A stretch of DNA of 64,000 nucleotides, taken from Bacteroidota bacterium (GTDB taxonomy: Bacteria; Bacteroidota; Bacteroidia; Bacteroidales; Prolixibacteraceae). The notes under the pieces are model-generated. The model had not been told where the DNA came from. It was given only the letters and a program-made list of their open reading frames with translations, and ran no database searches. Where the stretch lies: NCBI GenBank assembly GCA_030698405.1, contig JAUYMU010000061.1:62001-126000 (forward strand), read 5' to 3'. Position 1 is the stretch's first letter. Every line of letters begins with the position of its first letter. Positions 24,049-32,036 of this stretch are shown one piece after another. Made by a program: the position numbers and the translations under genes.

Positions 24049-25139
24049 AAGTTCGCTTTTTCAGGAAACAAGTTTAAAATACCTTCTCGGGTTGCTTTAC
24101 AAACTCCACGTTCAGTAATCAGACCGGTTACCAACCGTGCCGGGGTAACGTCGAAACCATAATTGGCAACTGCACTTTTCTCCGGAAATATCCTGAATTC
24201 GTGTACTTCGCCGTCCAGCAATCCTTCCATCATTGAAACCTCTCTCCCATCTCGCTGTTCAATCGGAATTTCAAGAAGTCCGTCATCCAGATTCCAATCG
24301 ATGGTAGTTGATGGCAAGGCCACATAAAATGGAATTCCATTATCGGCAGCAGCAAGCGCTTTCAGGTAAGTACCAATTTTATTGGCCACATCGCCGTTTA
24401 AAGTAGTCCGGTCGCTTCCAACTATTACCATATCAACCATTTTGTGCTGCATCAAATGTCCACCGGTATTATCTGGAATGATGGTATGCGGAATGCCGGC
24501 TTCACCCAATTCCCATGCAGTGAGGCGCGCCCCCTGATTTCGCGGACGGGTTTCGTCCACCCAAACATGCACCTTAATGCCAGCTTCATGCGCCAGATAA
24601 ATAGGTGCGGTTGCCGTGCCCAATTCCACACAAGCCAACCGTCCGGCATTGCAATGTGTCAGTATTTGAACAGGTTCTCCATTTTTAAATTTGCTGATTT
24701 CCTGAATAATTTTCAATCCATGCAATCCAATATTTTTGCTGAAATCAATCTCCCGTTGCTTCAGGTTTTCTGCATAATCAAACAGTTTTTCAACGTTTTC
24801 TGAAAATGAAATGGGTTCAGAAATCACTGAGAGTGCTTCATCCACCGCGAATGCTAGATTTACCGCAGTTGGCCTGGTTGATTTTAACTTTTCGGCTGCA
24901 TGTTTCATTTCCGTCTGAAAATCATTTCCGGAGTAATTGCGCGCTGCTAGGTACATTCCGTAAGCAGCAGTGACGCCAATAAGCGGTGCACCTCTCACAA
25001 CCATTTCACTGATAGCATTTCTGGCCTCCTGCAGTGTTTCAATCTGTATTGTAACATTCTCAAAAGGCAACAAACGTTGATCAATTGTTTCGACGATATT
25101 TCTTTCCTGGTTAAACCAGATAGTTTGAGGATTTCCCAT
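24045..25139 (-). CDS. mtnA: Methylthioribose-1-phosphate isomerase
   Basis: Converts methylthioribose 1-phosphate to methylthioribulose 1-phosphate in methionine salvage. 364 residues from ATG 25139. RGAPLIGVTAAYGM, THCNAGRLACVELGTATAP (catalytic Cys) and VGSDRTTLNGDVANKIGTY (catalytic Asp) are as expected. It leads the salvage operon. The unrelated eIF2B-like ribose-1,5-bisphosphate isomerases share the fold, but the context favours MtnA. Confidence 0.93.
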   Translation of the reverse strand: MGNPQTIWFNQERNIVETIDQRLLPFENVTIQIETLQEARNAISEMVVRGAPLIGVTAAYGMYLAARNYSGNDFQTEMKHAAEKLKSTRPTAVNLAFAVDEALSVISEPISFSENVEKLFDYAENLKQREIDFSKNIGLHGLKIIQEISKFKNGEPVQILTHCNAGRLACVELGTATAPIYLAHEAGIKVHVWVDETRPRNQGARLTAWELGEAGIPHTIIPDNTGGHLMQHKMVDMVIVGSDRTTLNGDVANKIGTYLKALAAADNGIPFYVALPSTTIDWNLDDGLLEIPIEQRDGREVSMMEGLLDGEVHEFRIFPEKSAVANYGFDVTPARLVTGLITERGVCKATREGILNLFPEKANL

Positions 25140-25231
25140 AATTTGAATTTTGAATTCCAAATATAATCAAAGCTTCTTGGGGTTTATGATTTTTGATATT
25201 TTCCGTATCCAAATAACATTGATTGCCTTTT

Positions 25232-25444
25232 CTTTAAACCTTATTTTAAATGGCTACCTAAGTAGAAAATCCACGCTCACAACCAACAACCTTATTCCCT
25301 TATTTTGGATTGATAGTCTTCTGATAGAAATATGTGTGTACAGGTTGTTGTATTTAACTTTCATAAATAAGGTAATAAGGTTTGGTTATGTTAGTTATTT
25401 CCTTTCTACTGAGGTTTTTTTCTTTAAAAATAAGGTTTTTTAAG
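25232..25444. mobile_element. Foldback or MITE-like element
   Basis: Two ~75-80-base arms (25232-25305 and 25365-25444) are imperfect inverted repeats around a 59-base centre. Matching words include ACCTTATTTT, AGTAGAAA and AACCTTATT-x-CCTTATTT. No gene inside. Termini resembling CTTTAAACC/CTTAAAAAACC suggest a miniature element or a large hairpin; transposition is not shown. Confidence 0.5.
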
Positions 25445-25532
25445 ACATCGTGTAAGAGTTATCCAATTTGATGTTTATTACACTTTTATTCCCATTATTT
25501 TTCAGACTTTTGTGATCTCAAAAATTGACTCA

Positions 25533-26162
25533 ATGGAAATTTTAAAAGGAATCAAAAACATAATCTTCGATCTGGGTGGTGTTTTACTGAACATCGACCC
25601 TAAAAAAACAATTGAAGCATTTGGCAAGCTTGGAATGGAGCAGTTGATTGGGGACAAAGGACTGACCTACGATCACGATATTTTCTACCTGATGGAACAG
25701 GGCAAAATAACTCCGGAAGAATTCAGAAACGGCGTTCGGGAATTGCTTCCGGGAGAAGTCACAGATGATGAAATTGATGCAGCCTGGACTGCCATGTTGC
25801 TCGATTTTCCGAAAGTGCGAGTAGAACTTGTTCAAAAGCTCCGGAATGAATTTAAAATCTATCTTTTCAGCAATACCAACGCCATTCATGTTTCAAAATA
25901 TCAGGATATTTTCAGAAAACAACATGGCTTTGAAGTTTCCTCCTTGTTTGAGAAAGACTTTCACTCGAACGAAATAGGCTTCAGGAAACCATCTGCAGAA
26001 TCGTTTCAGGAAATCATCCGCCTTTCAGAAATTAATCCTGAAGAATCATTATTTATTGACGATTCGCTTCAGAATTTGGAAGGCGCCATTGCTTGCGGAC
26101 TGAAAGGATATTGGCTCGAACCCGGCCAGAAAATTGAAGAAATTTTTCAGAAATACCAGTAA
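25533..26162 (+). CDS. HAD-superfamily hydrolase (YihX-like)
   Basis: 209 residues. HAD motifs: I IIFDLGGVLLNID (nucleophile Asp13; DLGG variant of the IA subfamily), II YLFSNTN, III RKPSAESF, IV FIDDSLQNLEGA. Closest remembered relatives are sugar-phosphate phosphatases such as YihX. Divergent from the mtn operon and could serve sugar phosphates, though substrate is unknown. Confidence 0.88.
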   Translation: MEILKGIKNIIFDLGGVLLNIDPKKTIEAFGKLGMEQLIGDKGLTYDHDIFYLMEQGKITPEEFRNGVRELLPGEVTDDEIDAAWTAMLLDFPKVRVELVQKLRNEFKIYLFSNTNAIHVSKYQDIFRKQHGFEVSSLFEKDFHSNEIGFRKPSAESFQEIIRLSEINPEESLFIDDSLQNLEGAIACGLKGYWLEPGQKIEEIFQKYQ

Positions 26163-26439
26163 AAGAAAAAAACTTGCCTTGCCTTTTTGCGACTGAATTC
26201 TATGATATTATTGGTCAAATATATCAGGTTATAGAAAATGACAAACTTGCTTTAGGAAAGCGAAGGTTGCTATACTTAATTCAGCAATTAAGTACTTCCC
26301 CGCACAGACAAGCAAAAATAAATATGTGATTTATTCAGCCCCCAGGCTTCCCCTTGACCATTCGTCACCCATTCCGTCACCCACAAAAACTAAACCGCTA
26401 TAATATCCTGTATTATAGCGGTTTAACATTTAATGCTGT
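26163..26439. other. Gap between HAD gene and tRNA-Gln
   Basis: 277 bases with no gene. Contains a tandem CGTCACCCATTC-type direct repeat (26361-26383) and the hairpin at 26391-26425. The area beside tRNA genes could be an integration scar, but no att pair is visible. Confidence 0.4.
26391..26425 (-). terminator. Terminator after tRNA-Gln pair
   Basis: Perfect 15-base arms TAAACCGCTATAATA/TATTATAGCGGTTTA around TCCTG, followed on the minus strand by a T-rich tract. Confidence 0.75.
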
Positions 26440-26511
26440 TGTCCTGTTAGGTCTCGAACCTAAACTCTTCTGATCCAGAATCAGACGTGTTGCCAATTAC
26501 ACCACAGGACA
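26440..26511 (-). tRNA. tRNA-Gln (anticodon CTG)
   Basis: 72 bases; acceptor TGTCCTG pairs with CAGGACA; D-arm TGTAATTGGCAACAC; anticodon loop TTCTGGA; T-arm GGTTCGAGACC. CCA is not encoded. Confidence 0.95.
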
Positions 26512-26521
26512 GAATTATTGT

Positions 26522-26593
26522 TGACCCACTAGGGCTCGAACCTAGACTCTACTGAACCAAAATCAGTTGTGTTGCCAATTACACCATGGGTCA
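26522..26593 (-). tRNA. tRNA-Gln (anticodon TTG)
   Basis: 72 bases; acceptor TGACCCA/TGGGTCA; anticodon loop TTTTGGT; T-arm GGTTCGAGCCC. Ten bases separate it from tRNA-Gln(CTG), one transcript. Confidence 0.95.
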
Positions 26594-26624
26594 ATCCTTA
26601 GTTGTCTTTTCTTTAAAGACGGTG

Positions 26625-26632
26625 CAAAATTA
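26625..26632 (-). promoter_or_regulatory. -7 box of the tRNA-Gln pair
   Basis: TAATTTTG on the minus strand, 31 bases upstream of tRNA-Gln(TTG). Confidence 0.5.
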
Positions 26633-26801
26633 TAAAAATTATTTTTTTAGCACCTTTTTTAAGAGTAAATTTTCACTCCGTCTTTAAAACATTCTATATG
26701 TTCTTCATATTCAACAGATATGATCCGTTTAATTTTGGCAAATTAGCATAAATCCGTGTTCTTTGGGTGCAGTATAAATTCAATGTTAAGATTACTACCA
26801 A

Positions 26802-26809
26802 TACATTTG
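26802..26809 (+). promoter_or_regulatory. -7 box of the RhaD-like gene
   Basis: TACATTTG. Transcription from here leaves a leader of about 65 bases to ATG 26884 and excludes the GTG at 26767 as start. Confidence 0.45.
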
Positions 26810-26883
26810 ATAAAATCGACGGATGTTCTGATTTGCCTCGTAGATTTGCAGGAAGTATGCATGCTAACTTATTAGAATTTGAT

Positions 26884-27705
26884 ATGATAGAATTTTTTCA
26901 GGAGAATAAAAAGATTGCAAAGGTTATTACTGAGGTGGCAGGTTTGGCTAATTACCTCTGGCAAAAAGGTTGGGCAGAGCGAAATGCAGGTAATATTTCG
27001 GTGAACCTCTCGGAATTGATGACCGACAATGACTTCGAACTCGATCACTTCCCGATGTTTCAACTGGAACGTAGTTACGACGCGCTGGCAAATCTATATT
27101 TTTTTGTCACCGGAACCGGAAAACGGATGAGGGATCTGGCTATCAGTCCGATGAAAAATGCCTGCATCATTAAGATGAACAAAAAAGGGAATGCCTACCA
27201 CATCATTACCATGAAGAAGAAGAACCTGTACAATTTCAGGCCAACTTCCGAATTGCCAACCCATTTGGCCGTTCATAATTTGCTTGTAAGCACTGGCTCG
27301 CCAAACAAAGCGGTGGTGCATACCCATCCGAACGAATTGGTAGCAATGACCCAGATACCGAAATTTCAAACGGCTGAAATGCTGAACAAAACGCTTTGGG
27401 GAATGCATCCTGAAGCATTTGTGTTTGTTCCGCGCGGAGTATTTCTGGTTCCTTACATTTTGCCCGGAAGCCACAAAATTGCAGACGCGACCATCGAAGG
27501 TTTTAAAAATGGACACGAGGTGGTGATTTGGGAGAAACATGGCGCTTTTGCCATCGGAGAAACGGTTTCTGATGCTTTCGACATGATCGATATTCTTTCA
27601 AAATCGGCTCAAATATGGTTTATGGCTATGCAAACCGGCAACGAACCGGAAGGGCTGAACGATGCACAATTGGCAGAACTAAAAGAAGCTTTCCTGAAAA
27701 AGTAA
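26884..27705 (+). CDS. Rhamnulose-1-phosphate aldolase-like protein
   Basis: Class II aldolase of the RhaD type, cleaving L-rhamnulose 1-phosphate to DHAP and lactaldehyde in characterised members. 273 residues from ATG 26884, close to E. coli RhaD's 274. Seen: GWAERNAGNISV, FFVTGTGKRMRDLAISP, PTSELPTHLAVH, VVHTHPNELVA (His-x-His), EKHGAFAIG (third His), SKSAQIW. No other rhamnose gene is near, so the substrate is uncertain. The in-frame GTG at 26767 would add 39 unlike residues. Confidence 0.82.
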   Translation: MIEFFQENKKIAKVITEVAGLANYLWQKGWAERNAGNISVNLSELMTDNDFELDHFPMFQLERSYDALANLYFFVTGTGKRMRDLAISPMKNACIIKMNKKGNAYHIITMKKKNLYNFRPTSELPTHLAVHNLLVSTGSPNKAVVHTHPNELVAMTQIPKFQTAEMLNKTLWGMHPEAFVFVPRGVFLVPYILPGSHKIADATIEGFKNGHEVVIWEKHGAFAIGETVSDAFDMIDILSKSAQIWFMAMQTGNEPEGLNDAQLAELKEAFLKK

Positions 27706-27757
27706 AAATCAACCTGCTTTTTCTGGATTATTGATTAATTTTAGCACGTTGATGCAA

Positions 27758-27836
27758 GTCATCGGATCAATTGGGTGATATTAGAAAACATTTTGTTAAA
27801 CCGAAATTGCTTTATTTTGCGGCTTGATCCGATGAC
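27758..27836. repeat. 13-base inverted repeat ahead of the dapF-like gene
   Basis: GTCATCGGATCAA at 27758-27770 and TTGATCCGATGAC at 27824-27836, perfectly complementary, 53 bases apart, just upstream of the DapF-like start. Confidence 0.6.
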
Positions 27837-27875
27837 GGAAATGCCAGCCAAAAAACAATAAAAATAAATACAGCC

Positions 27876-28742
27876 ATGCAAAACTTTTTTGTCAAATCAC
27901 ACGGACTCGGGAACGACTATTTTGTGCTCGACCAGGCCGGAATATCTTTCGGGTTGAATGAGAAAAATATACAGTTGCTTTGCGATGTCCATTACGGAAT
28001 CGGCTCAGATGGAATTCTGCTGAAAGTAGCTTCAGAAAAAGCCGATTTTGGATTGAAAATATACAATCCCGACGGTTCGGAAGCCGAAAAAAGTGGCAAC
28101 GGTCTGCGCATTTTCGCCAAATATTTATACGATTACGGCCATACTTCAGGAAAAATATTTACCATTGAAACGCTTGGCGGCCTTGTTACTGCTGAAGTTT
28201 CAGGAGAAACCAACGGAAAAGCCAACCGGATAAAAGTGGATATGGGAAAAGCGATTTTCAATTCGCACAAGGTTCCGGTAATGTGCGATGAATCCGAGTG
28301 TTTTGATCATCCGCTGAATATTGTTGACGAAACTTACCTGATCAATTGCGTGTCGGTTGGCAATCCGCATTGTGTCATTGTTTGTACTAAGCTGACAAAA
28401 GCAGAAATTATTAAACATGGTTCAGAAATCGAGAATCATCCGATGTTTCCAAACCGTATCAATGTTCAGTTTGCCAAAGTATTGTCGCGCAACGAGGTTG
28501 AAATTCTTATTTGGGAACGCGGCGCCGGTTATACGCTTGCCTCCGGAAGTTCGTCGTGTGCAGTGGCAGCAGTAATGGTAAAAAAAGGATTGACCGACCG
28601 CAAACTGACGGTGAAAATGCCCGGAGGAGTTTTACAACTTGAAATTGATGAATCCTGGAATATTCGCATGGAAGGCGAAGTGAAAGAAATTGCTTCAGGC
28701 TATTTAAGTGATGAACTGATAGCAGATGTGCTTTGTTTATAA
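27876..28742 (+). CDS. DapF-like epimerase family protein lacking both catalytic Cys
   Basis: 288 residues with the two-domain DapF fold: VKSHGLGNDYFVLD, GIGSDGILL, NPDGSEAEKSGNGLRIF, VSVGNPHCVIV, INVQFA, WERGAGYTLASGSSSCAVA. In true DapF the motifs are CGNG and ACG[ST]G, whose cysteines exchange the alpha proton. Here Ser73 and Ser223 replace both. It could be an altered isomerase, a non-catalytic protein or a DapF using Ser, which would be unusual. 40 bases before a LysA-like gene, so they are cotranscribed. If this is the only DapF, lysine synthesis from DapL would be in doubt. Confidence 0.85.
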   Translation: MQNFFVKSHGLGNDYFVLDQAGISFGLNEKNIQLLCDVHYGIGSDGILLKVASEKADFGLKIYNPDGSEAEKSGNGLRIFAKYLYDYGHTSGKIFTIETLGGLVTAEVSGETNGKANRIKVDMGKAIFNSHKVPVMCDESECFDHPLNIVDETYLINCVSVGNPHCVIVCTKLTKAEIIKHGSEIENHPMFPNRINVQFAKVLSRNEVEILIWERGAGYTLASGSSSCAVAAVMVKKGLTDRKLTVKMPGGVLQLEIDESWNIRMEGEVKEIASGYLSDELIADVLCL

Positions 28743-28782
28743 AAAACTGTAAATTTACAGCCCCAAATTTTAATAAATTATA

Positions 28783-30042
28783 ATGACGAAACAAATTCCA
28801 TTTTCGAAAAAACAGATCGAAAAAATCATAGAAAAAACACCAACCCCGTTTCATATATACGACGAAAAAGGCATCCGCGAGTATGCGCGAAAATTCATCA
28901 AAGCATTTTCGTGGAACGCTGGTTTTAAGGAATATTACGCGATTAAATCGGCGCCAAACCCTTACCTGATGAAAATTATGCGGGAAGAAGGTTTTGGAAT
29001 TGACTGCAGTTCGTATGCCGAATTGGTGATTGCTGAAAAACTGGGTATGTCGGGCGATGAAATCATGTTTACTTCCAACGATACGCCAGCCTACGAATAT
29101 CAAAAGGCAATTGATTTGGGTGCCATCATTAATCTCGACGACATTTCGCACATCGAATACCTTGAAGAAAATACAGGTCTGCCCGAAATGGTTTGCTTTC
29201 GCTACAATCCAGGTTCGCTCAAAGAAGGAAACACAATTATTGGTCATCCGGAAGAAGCGAAATATGGCTTTACCCGCGAACAGTTGTTTGAAGGTTACCA
29301 AATGCTGCTCGACAAAGGCGTGAAACGTTTTGGGCTTCACACCATGGTTGCTTCCAACGAGCTCGATTCAGCGTATTTCGTCGAAACAGCCCAAATCCTT
29401 TTCGACCTGATTGTTGATCTCAATGAAAAACTGGGAATTAAAATTGAATTCGCCAATCTCGGCGGTGGCATCGGAATTCCATACCGTCCGTCCGACCAGC
29501 CTGTTGATCTGGATTTTATGAGCCGCGGAATTGAAAAACTGTATCAGGAAAAAATTGTTGCCAATGGATTGGATCCGCTGAGAATCTGCTTCGAGTCGGG
29601 TCGCGCAATGACCGGGCCGTTCGGATTTCTGGTGTCAACGGTTTTGCACATCAAGAAAACATACAAGCAATACGCCGGACTTGATTCAAGCATGGCCAAC
29701 CTGATGCGCCCCGCACTTTACGGTTCTTACCATCATATTACAGTGATGGGAAAAGAGTATGAACCACTGGATCAGGTGTACGATGTTACCGGTTCACTGT
29801 GCGAAAACAATGACAAATTTGCCATTAACCGCAAATTGCCGGTAATGGAACCAGGCGATATTGTGGTGATTCACGATACCGGAGCTCACGGACATTCGAT
29901 GGGATTCAATTACAACGGCAAACTGCGCTCAGCCGAGTTGCTGCTCCGCGAAAACGGAGAAGTGGTTCAGATCCGCCGCGCCGAAACTCTTGAAGATCAT
30001 TTTGGAACACTGGATTTTGAAGGACTGAAGGATTTCTCTTAA
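28783..30042 (+). CDS. LysA-like PLP decarboxylase
   Basis: 419 residues, fold-type III PLP enzyme of the diaminopimelate/ornithine decarboxylase family. Lys of YYAIKSAPNPYL binds PLP; NLGGGIGIPY binds phosphate; CFESGRAMTGPFG, MRPALYGSYHHI, VTGSLCENNDKFA and HDTGAHGHSMGFNYNGKLRSAE form the active site. Several positions differ from standard LysA (for example HTMVAS where HCHIGS is usual, and SLCENND where GPxCESxD is usual). Cotranscribed with the cysteine-less DapF-like gene; diaminopimelate is the default substrate guess, but both genes may serve another amino acid. Confidence 0.85.
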   Translation: MTKQIPFSKKQIEKIIEKTPTPFHIYDEKGIREYARKFIKAFSWNAGFKEYYAIKSAPNPYLMKIMREEGFGIDCSSYAELVIAEKLGMSGDEIMFTSNDTPAYEYQKAIDLGAIINLDDISHIEYLEENTGLPEMVCFRYNPGSLKEGNTIIGHPEEAKYGFTREQLFEGYQMLLDKGVKRFGLHTMVASNELDSAYFVETAQILFDLIVDLNEKLGIKIEFANLGGGIGIPYRPSDQPVDLDFMSRGIEKLYQEKIVANGLDPLRICFESGRAMTGPFGFLVSTVLHIKKTYKQYAGLDSSMANLMRPALYGSYHHITVMGKEYEPLDQVYDVTGSLCENNDKFAINRKLPVMEPGDIVVIHDTGAHGHSMGFNYNGKLRSAELLLRENGEVVQIRRAETLEDHFGTLDFEGLKDFS

Positions 30043-30063
30043 AAAAAGAAATATCAGAACAGG

Positions 30064-30086
30064 AAGCCGGTAAATGCCGGCTTTTT
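30064..30086 (+). terminator. Terminator after the LysA-like gene
   Basis: AAGCCGG, TAAATG, CCGGCTT and T-run. Confidence 0.85.
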
Positions 30087-30144
30087 CGTTATGCGATATA
30101 AAGCATGGTATAACTGTTTCAAAATATCGTTAGTAAATAAAGAC

Positions 30145-30152
30145 TATATTTG
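30145..30152 (+). promoter_or_regulatory. -7 box of the zeta-like gene
   Basis: TATATTTG, 12 bases upstream of ATG 30165; the mRNA leader would be only a few bases long. Confidence 0.5.
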
Positions 30153-30164
30153 AAAAAAAATAAA

Positions 30165-30731
30165 ATGCCAAATCTTTATATCATAGCAGGTTGCAATGGT
30201 GCAGGAAAAACAACTGCATCCTACTCCATTTTGCCTGAAATGCTCAAATGTAAAGAGTTTGTCAATGCCGATGAAATTGCCAAAGGACTTTCTCCATTTC
30301 AACCAGAAAAAGTAGCAATTGATGCCGGACGAATTATGCTTGATCGCATTAAATCGTTGATTGGTCTCAAAGTTGATTTTGCTTTTGAAACGACTTTGGC
30401 AGCAAAATCGTATGCTAAATTCATTTGTGAAGCTCAGGCTAAAGGGTATTTTGTAACACTGATTTACTTTTGGCTGAACTCTCCTGAACTTGCTGTTGAA
30501 AGGGTAAAAAGCAGGGTGCTTTCAGGAGGACATGACATACCGGAATCAGTTATTTATCGCAGATACAAATCGGGTATGGATAATCTGTCAAAACTGTATT
30601 TGCCAATTTGTGATTATTGGTTAATTATTGACAATTCAGAACCTCCGTTTCAAATAATAGCTGAAGGCTTAAAATCGGAAACGACAGAAATAAACGATCA
30701 GGTAAAATACAATCAAATTTTACGAAGATGA
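30165..30731 (+). CDS. Zeta toxin-like P-loop kinase
   Basis: 188 residues from ATG 30165. Walker A GCNGAGKTT (residues 9-17), FVNADEIAKGLSPF, FAFETTLA and ERVKSRVLSGGHDIP fit the zeta toxin/AAA_33 group, whose characterised members phosphorylate UDP-N-acetylglucosamine. A 54-residue ORF follows with an ATGA overlap, so the two form a pair. This type is often called a 'zeta toxin family protein' and may instead have a housekeeping kinase role. Confidence 0.85.
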   Translation: MPNLYIIAGCNGAGKTTASYSILPEMLKCKEFVNADEIAKGLSPFQPEKVAIDAGRIMLDRIKSLIGLKVDFAFETTLAAKSYAKFICEAQAKGYFVTLIYFWLNSPELAVERVKSRVLSGGHDIPESVIYRRYKSGMDNLSKLYLPICDYWLIIDNSEPPFQIIAEGLKSETTEINDQVKYNQILRR

Positions 30732-30892
30732 CTAAGGAAAATGTAAAAGATTTAAGGGCGAAAATTCTTCAGGGAATTAAAATGTCCTACAATAAATTGT
30801 TGGCAGCCAAACAAAAAGATGATGGTGAATTGGTAATTTCCCGAAAGGGAAAAGTTGTAAAAATAAAAGCTAAAAAATTGGTTAAACAATAA
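30728..30892 (+). CDS. 54-residue partner of the zeta-like kinase
   Basis: Basic small protein: MTKENVKDLRAKILQGIKMS..., ending VKIKAKKLVKQ. Start overlaps the kinase stop (ATGA). No family recognised. The position matches an antitoxin, yet it lies downstream and is basic (about 17 Lys/Arg against 5 Asp/Glu), unlike the acidic antitoxins of this class, so the role is open. Confidence 0.7.
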   Translation: MTKENVKDLRAKILQGIKMSYNKLLAAKQKDDGELVISRKGKVVKIKAKKLVKQ

Positions 30893-30911
30893 TTCCTAAT
30901 TTTTCATTTTC

Positions 30912-32036
30912 ATGCCTTCTATGAACATCGGATTTGACGCTAAACGTGCTTTTAACAATGCTGCCGGACTCGGTAATTTCAGCCGGAGTACTATTTCTGC
31001 GCTTGCGGATCAATTCCCCGATGACCGGTTTTTCCTCTTCCATCCCGGGAATACGAACCAGCTTTTTACCGCTCCTGAAAATGCCACAGAAATAAAACCG
31101 AAAAATCTGGCATGGAAAATACTGAAAAATGTATGGCGCAGCTTTCAGATTTCAAAACTGGCCAGAGAACTTAATTTAGACATCTTTCATGGATTAAGCC
31201 ACGAATTGCCCGCAGGTATTGAAAAAACCGGTATTAAATCGGTGGTCACCATTCACGACCTGATTTATATTCGTTATCCCAACTTTTTCATGAAAATTGA
31301 CCGGAATATTTATGATCTGAAATTCAGACATGCCTGCCAAGCTGCCAATCGGATTCATGCCATTTCGGAACAAACCAAACGCGATCTGATTCAGTTTTTT
31401 TCTGTTCCGGCAGAAAAAATTGAGGTAATCTATCAGGCGGTCAATCCTTTGTTTTTTGAGGTTTGTACCGAAGCGCAAAAGCTTGCCATCCGCAAAAAAT
31501 ACCAGCTTCCGGAGGAATTTATTTTAACGGTCGGAACCATTGAACCACGCAAAAACCTAATGAATTTGCTCAAAGGAATGGTTTCTGAAAAAATAAATAT
31601 TCCGCTTGTTGTGGTCGGAAGATCAACTGGCTATCAGCAAAGAGCCCGGTCATTTATTGAGGAAAACCGGATGCAGGTAATTTTTTTACACGGAATAAAG
31701 GATGCAGAACTGGCAGTTTTGTACCAGTCAGCCACAGCAATGGTCTATCCATCGTTATTCGAGGGATTTGGTCTTCCTGTAGCGGAAGCACAGGCATCGG
31801 GTTGTCCGGTGATTACTTCGAATACCAGCAGTTTGCCTGAAGCTGGCAGTGATGCTGCGATTTACATTAATCCTGAGAAACCTGAAGAAATCGGCAAGGC
31901 AATAAAATCACTGCTTGCAAGTAAAAGTCAGCGGGAAACAATCATCGCCAAAGGCAAAATCAACGGGCAACGGTTTACTCCTGAAAAATATGCCATTCAA
32001 TTGAGACAATTATATAAATCAATTATTCATGCATGA
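30912..32036 (+). CDS. Glycosyltransferase family 4
   Basis: 374 residues, GT-B fold. N-terminal IGFDAKRAFNNAAGLGNFSR is the acceptor part; HISEQTKRDLIQFFSVP, GTIEPRKNLMNLL, GRSTGY and PSLFEGFGLPVAEAQASGCPVI (Glu-x7-Glu) bind the nucleotide sugar. Start could be ATG 30912 or ATG 30921. Overlaps tsaC by 8 bases, so the two are coupled, but no capsule genes adjoin. Confidence 0.9.
   Translation: MPSMNIGFDAKRAFNNAAGLGNFSRSTISALADQFPDDRFFLFHPGNTNQLFTAPENATEIKPKNLAWKILKNVWRSFQISKLARELNLDIFHGLSHELPAGIEKTGIKSVVTIHDLIYIRYPNFFMKIDRNIYDLKFRHACQAANRIHAISEQTKRDLIQFFSVPAEKIEVIYQAVNPLFFEVCTEAQKLAIRKKYQLPEEFILTVGTIEPRKNLMNLLKGMVSEKINIPLVVVGRSTGYQQRARSFIEENRMQVIFLHGIKDAELAVLYQSATAMVYPSLFEGFGLPVAEAQASGCPVITSNTSSLPEAGSDAAIYINPEKPEEIGKAIKSLLASKSQRETIIAKGKINGQRFTPEKYAIQLRQLYKSIIHA

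Noticed and set aside
26767-26883. GTG start of the RhaD-like gene
   Set aside because: It lies upstream of the TAnnTTTG box, and its 39 extra residues match nothing in RhaD.
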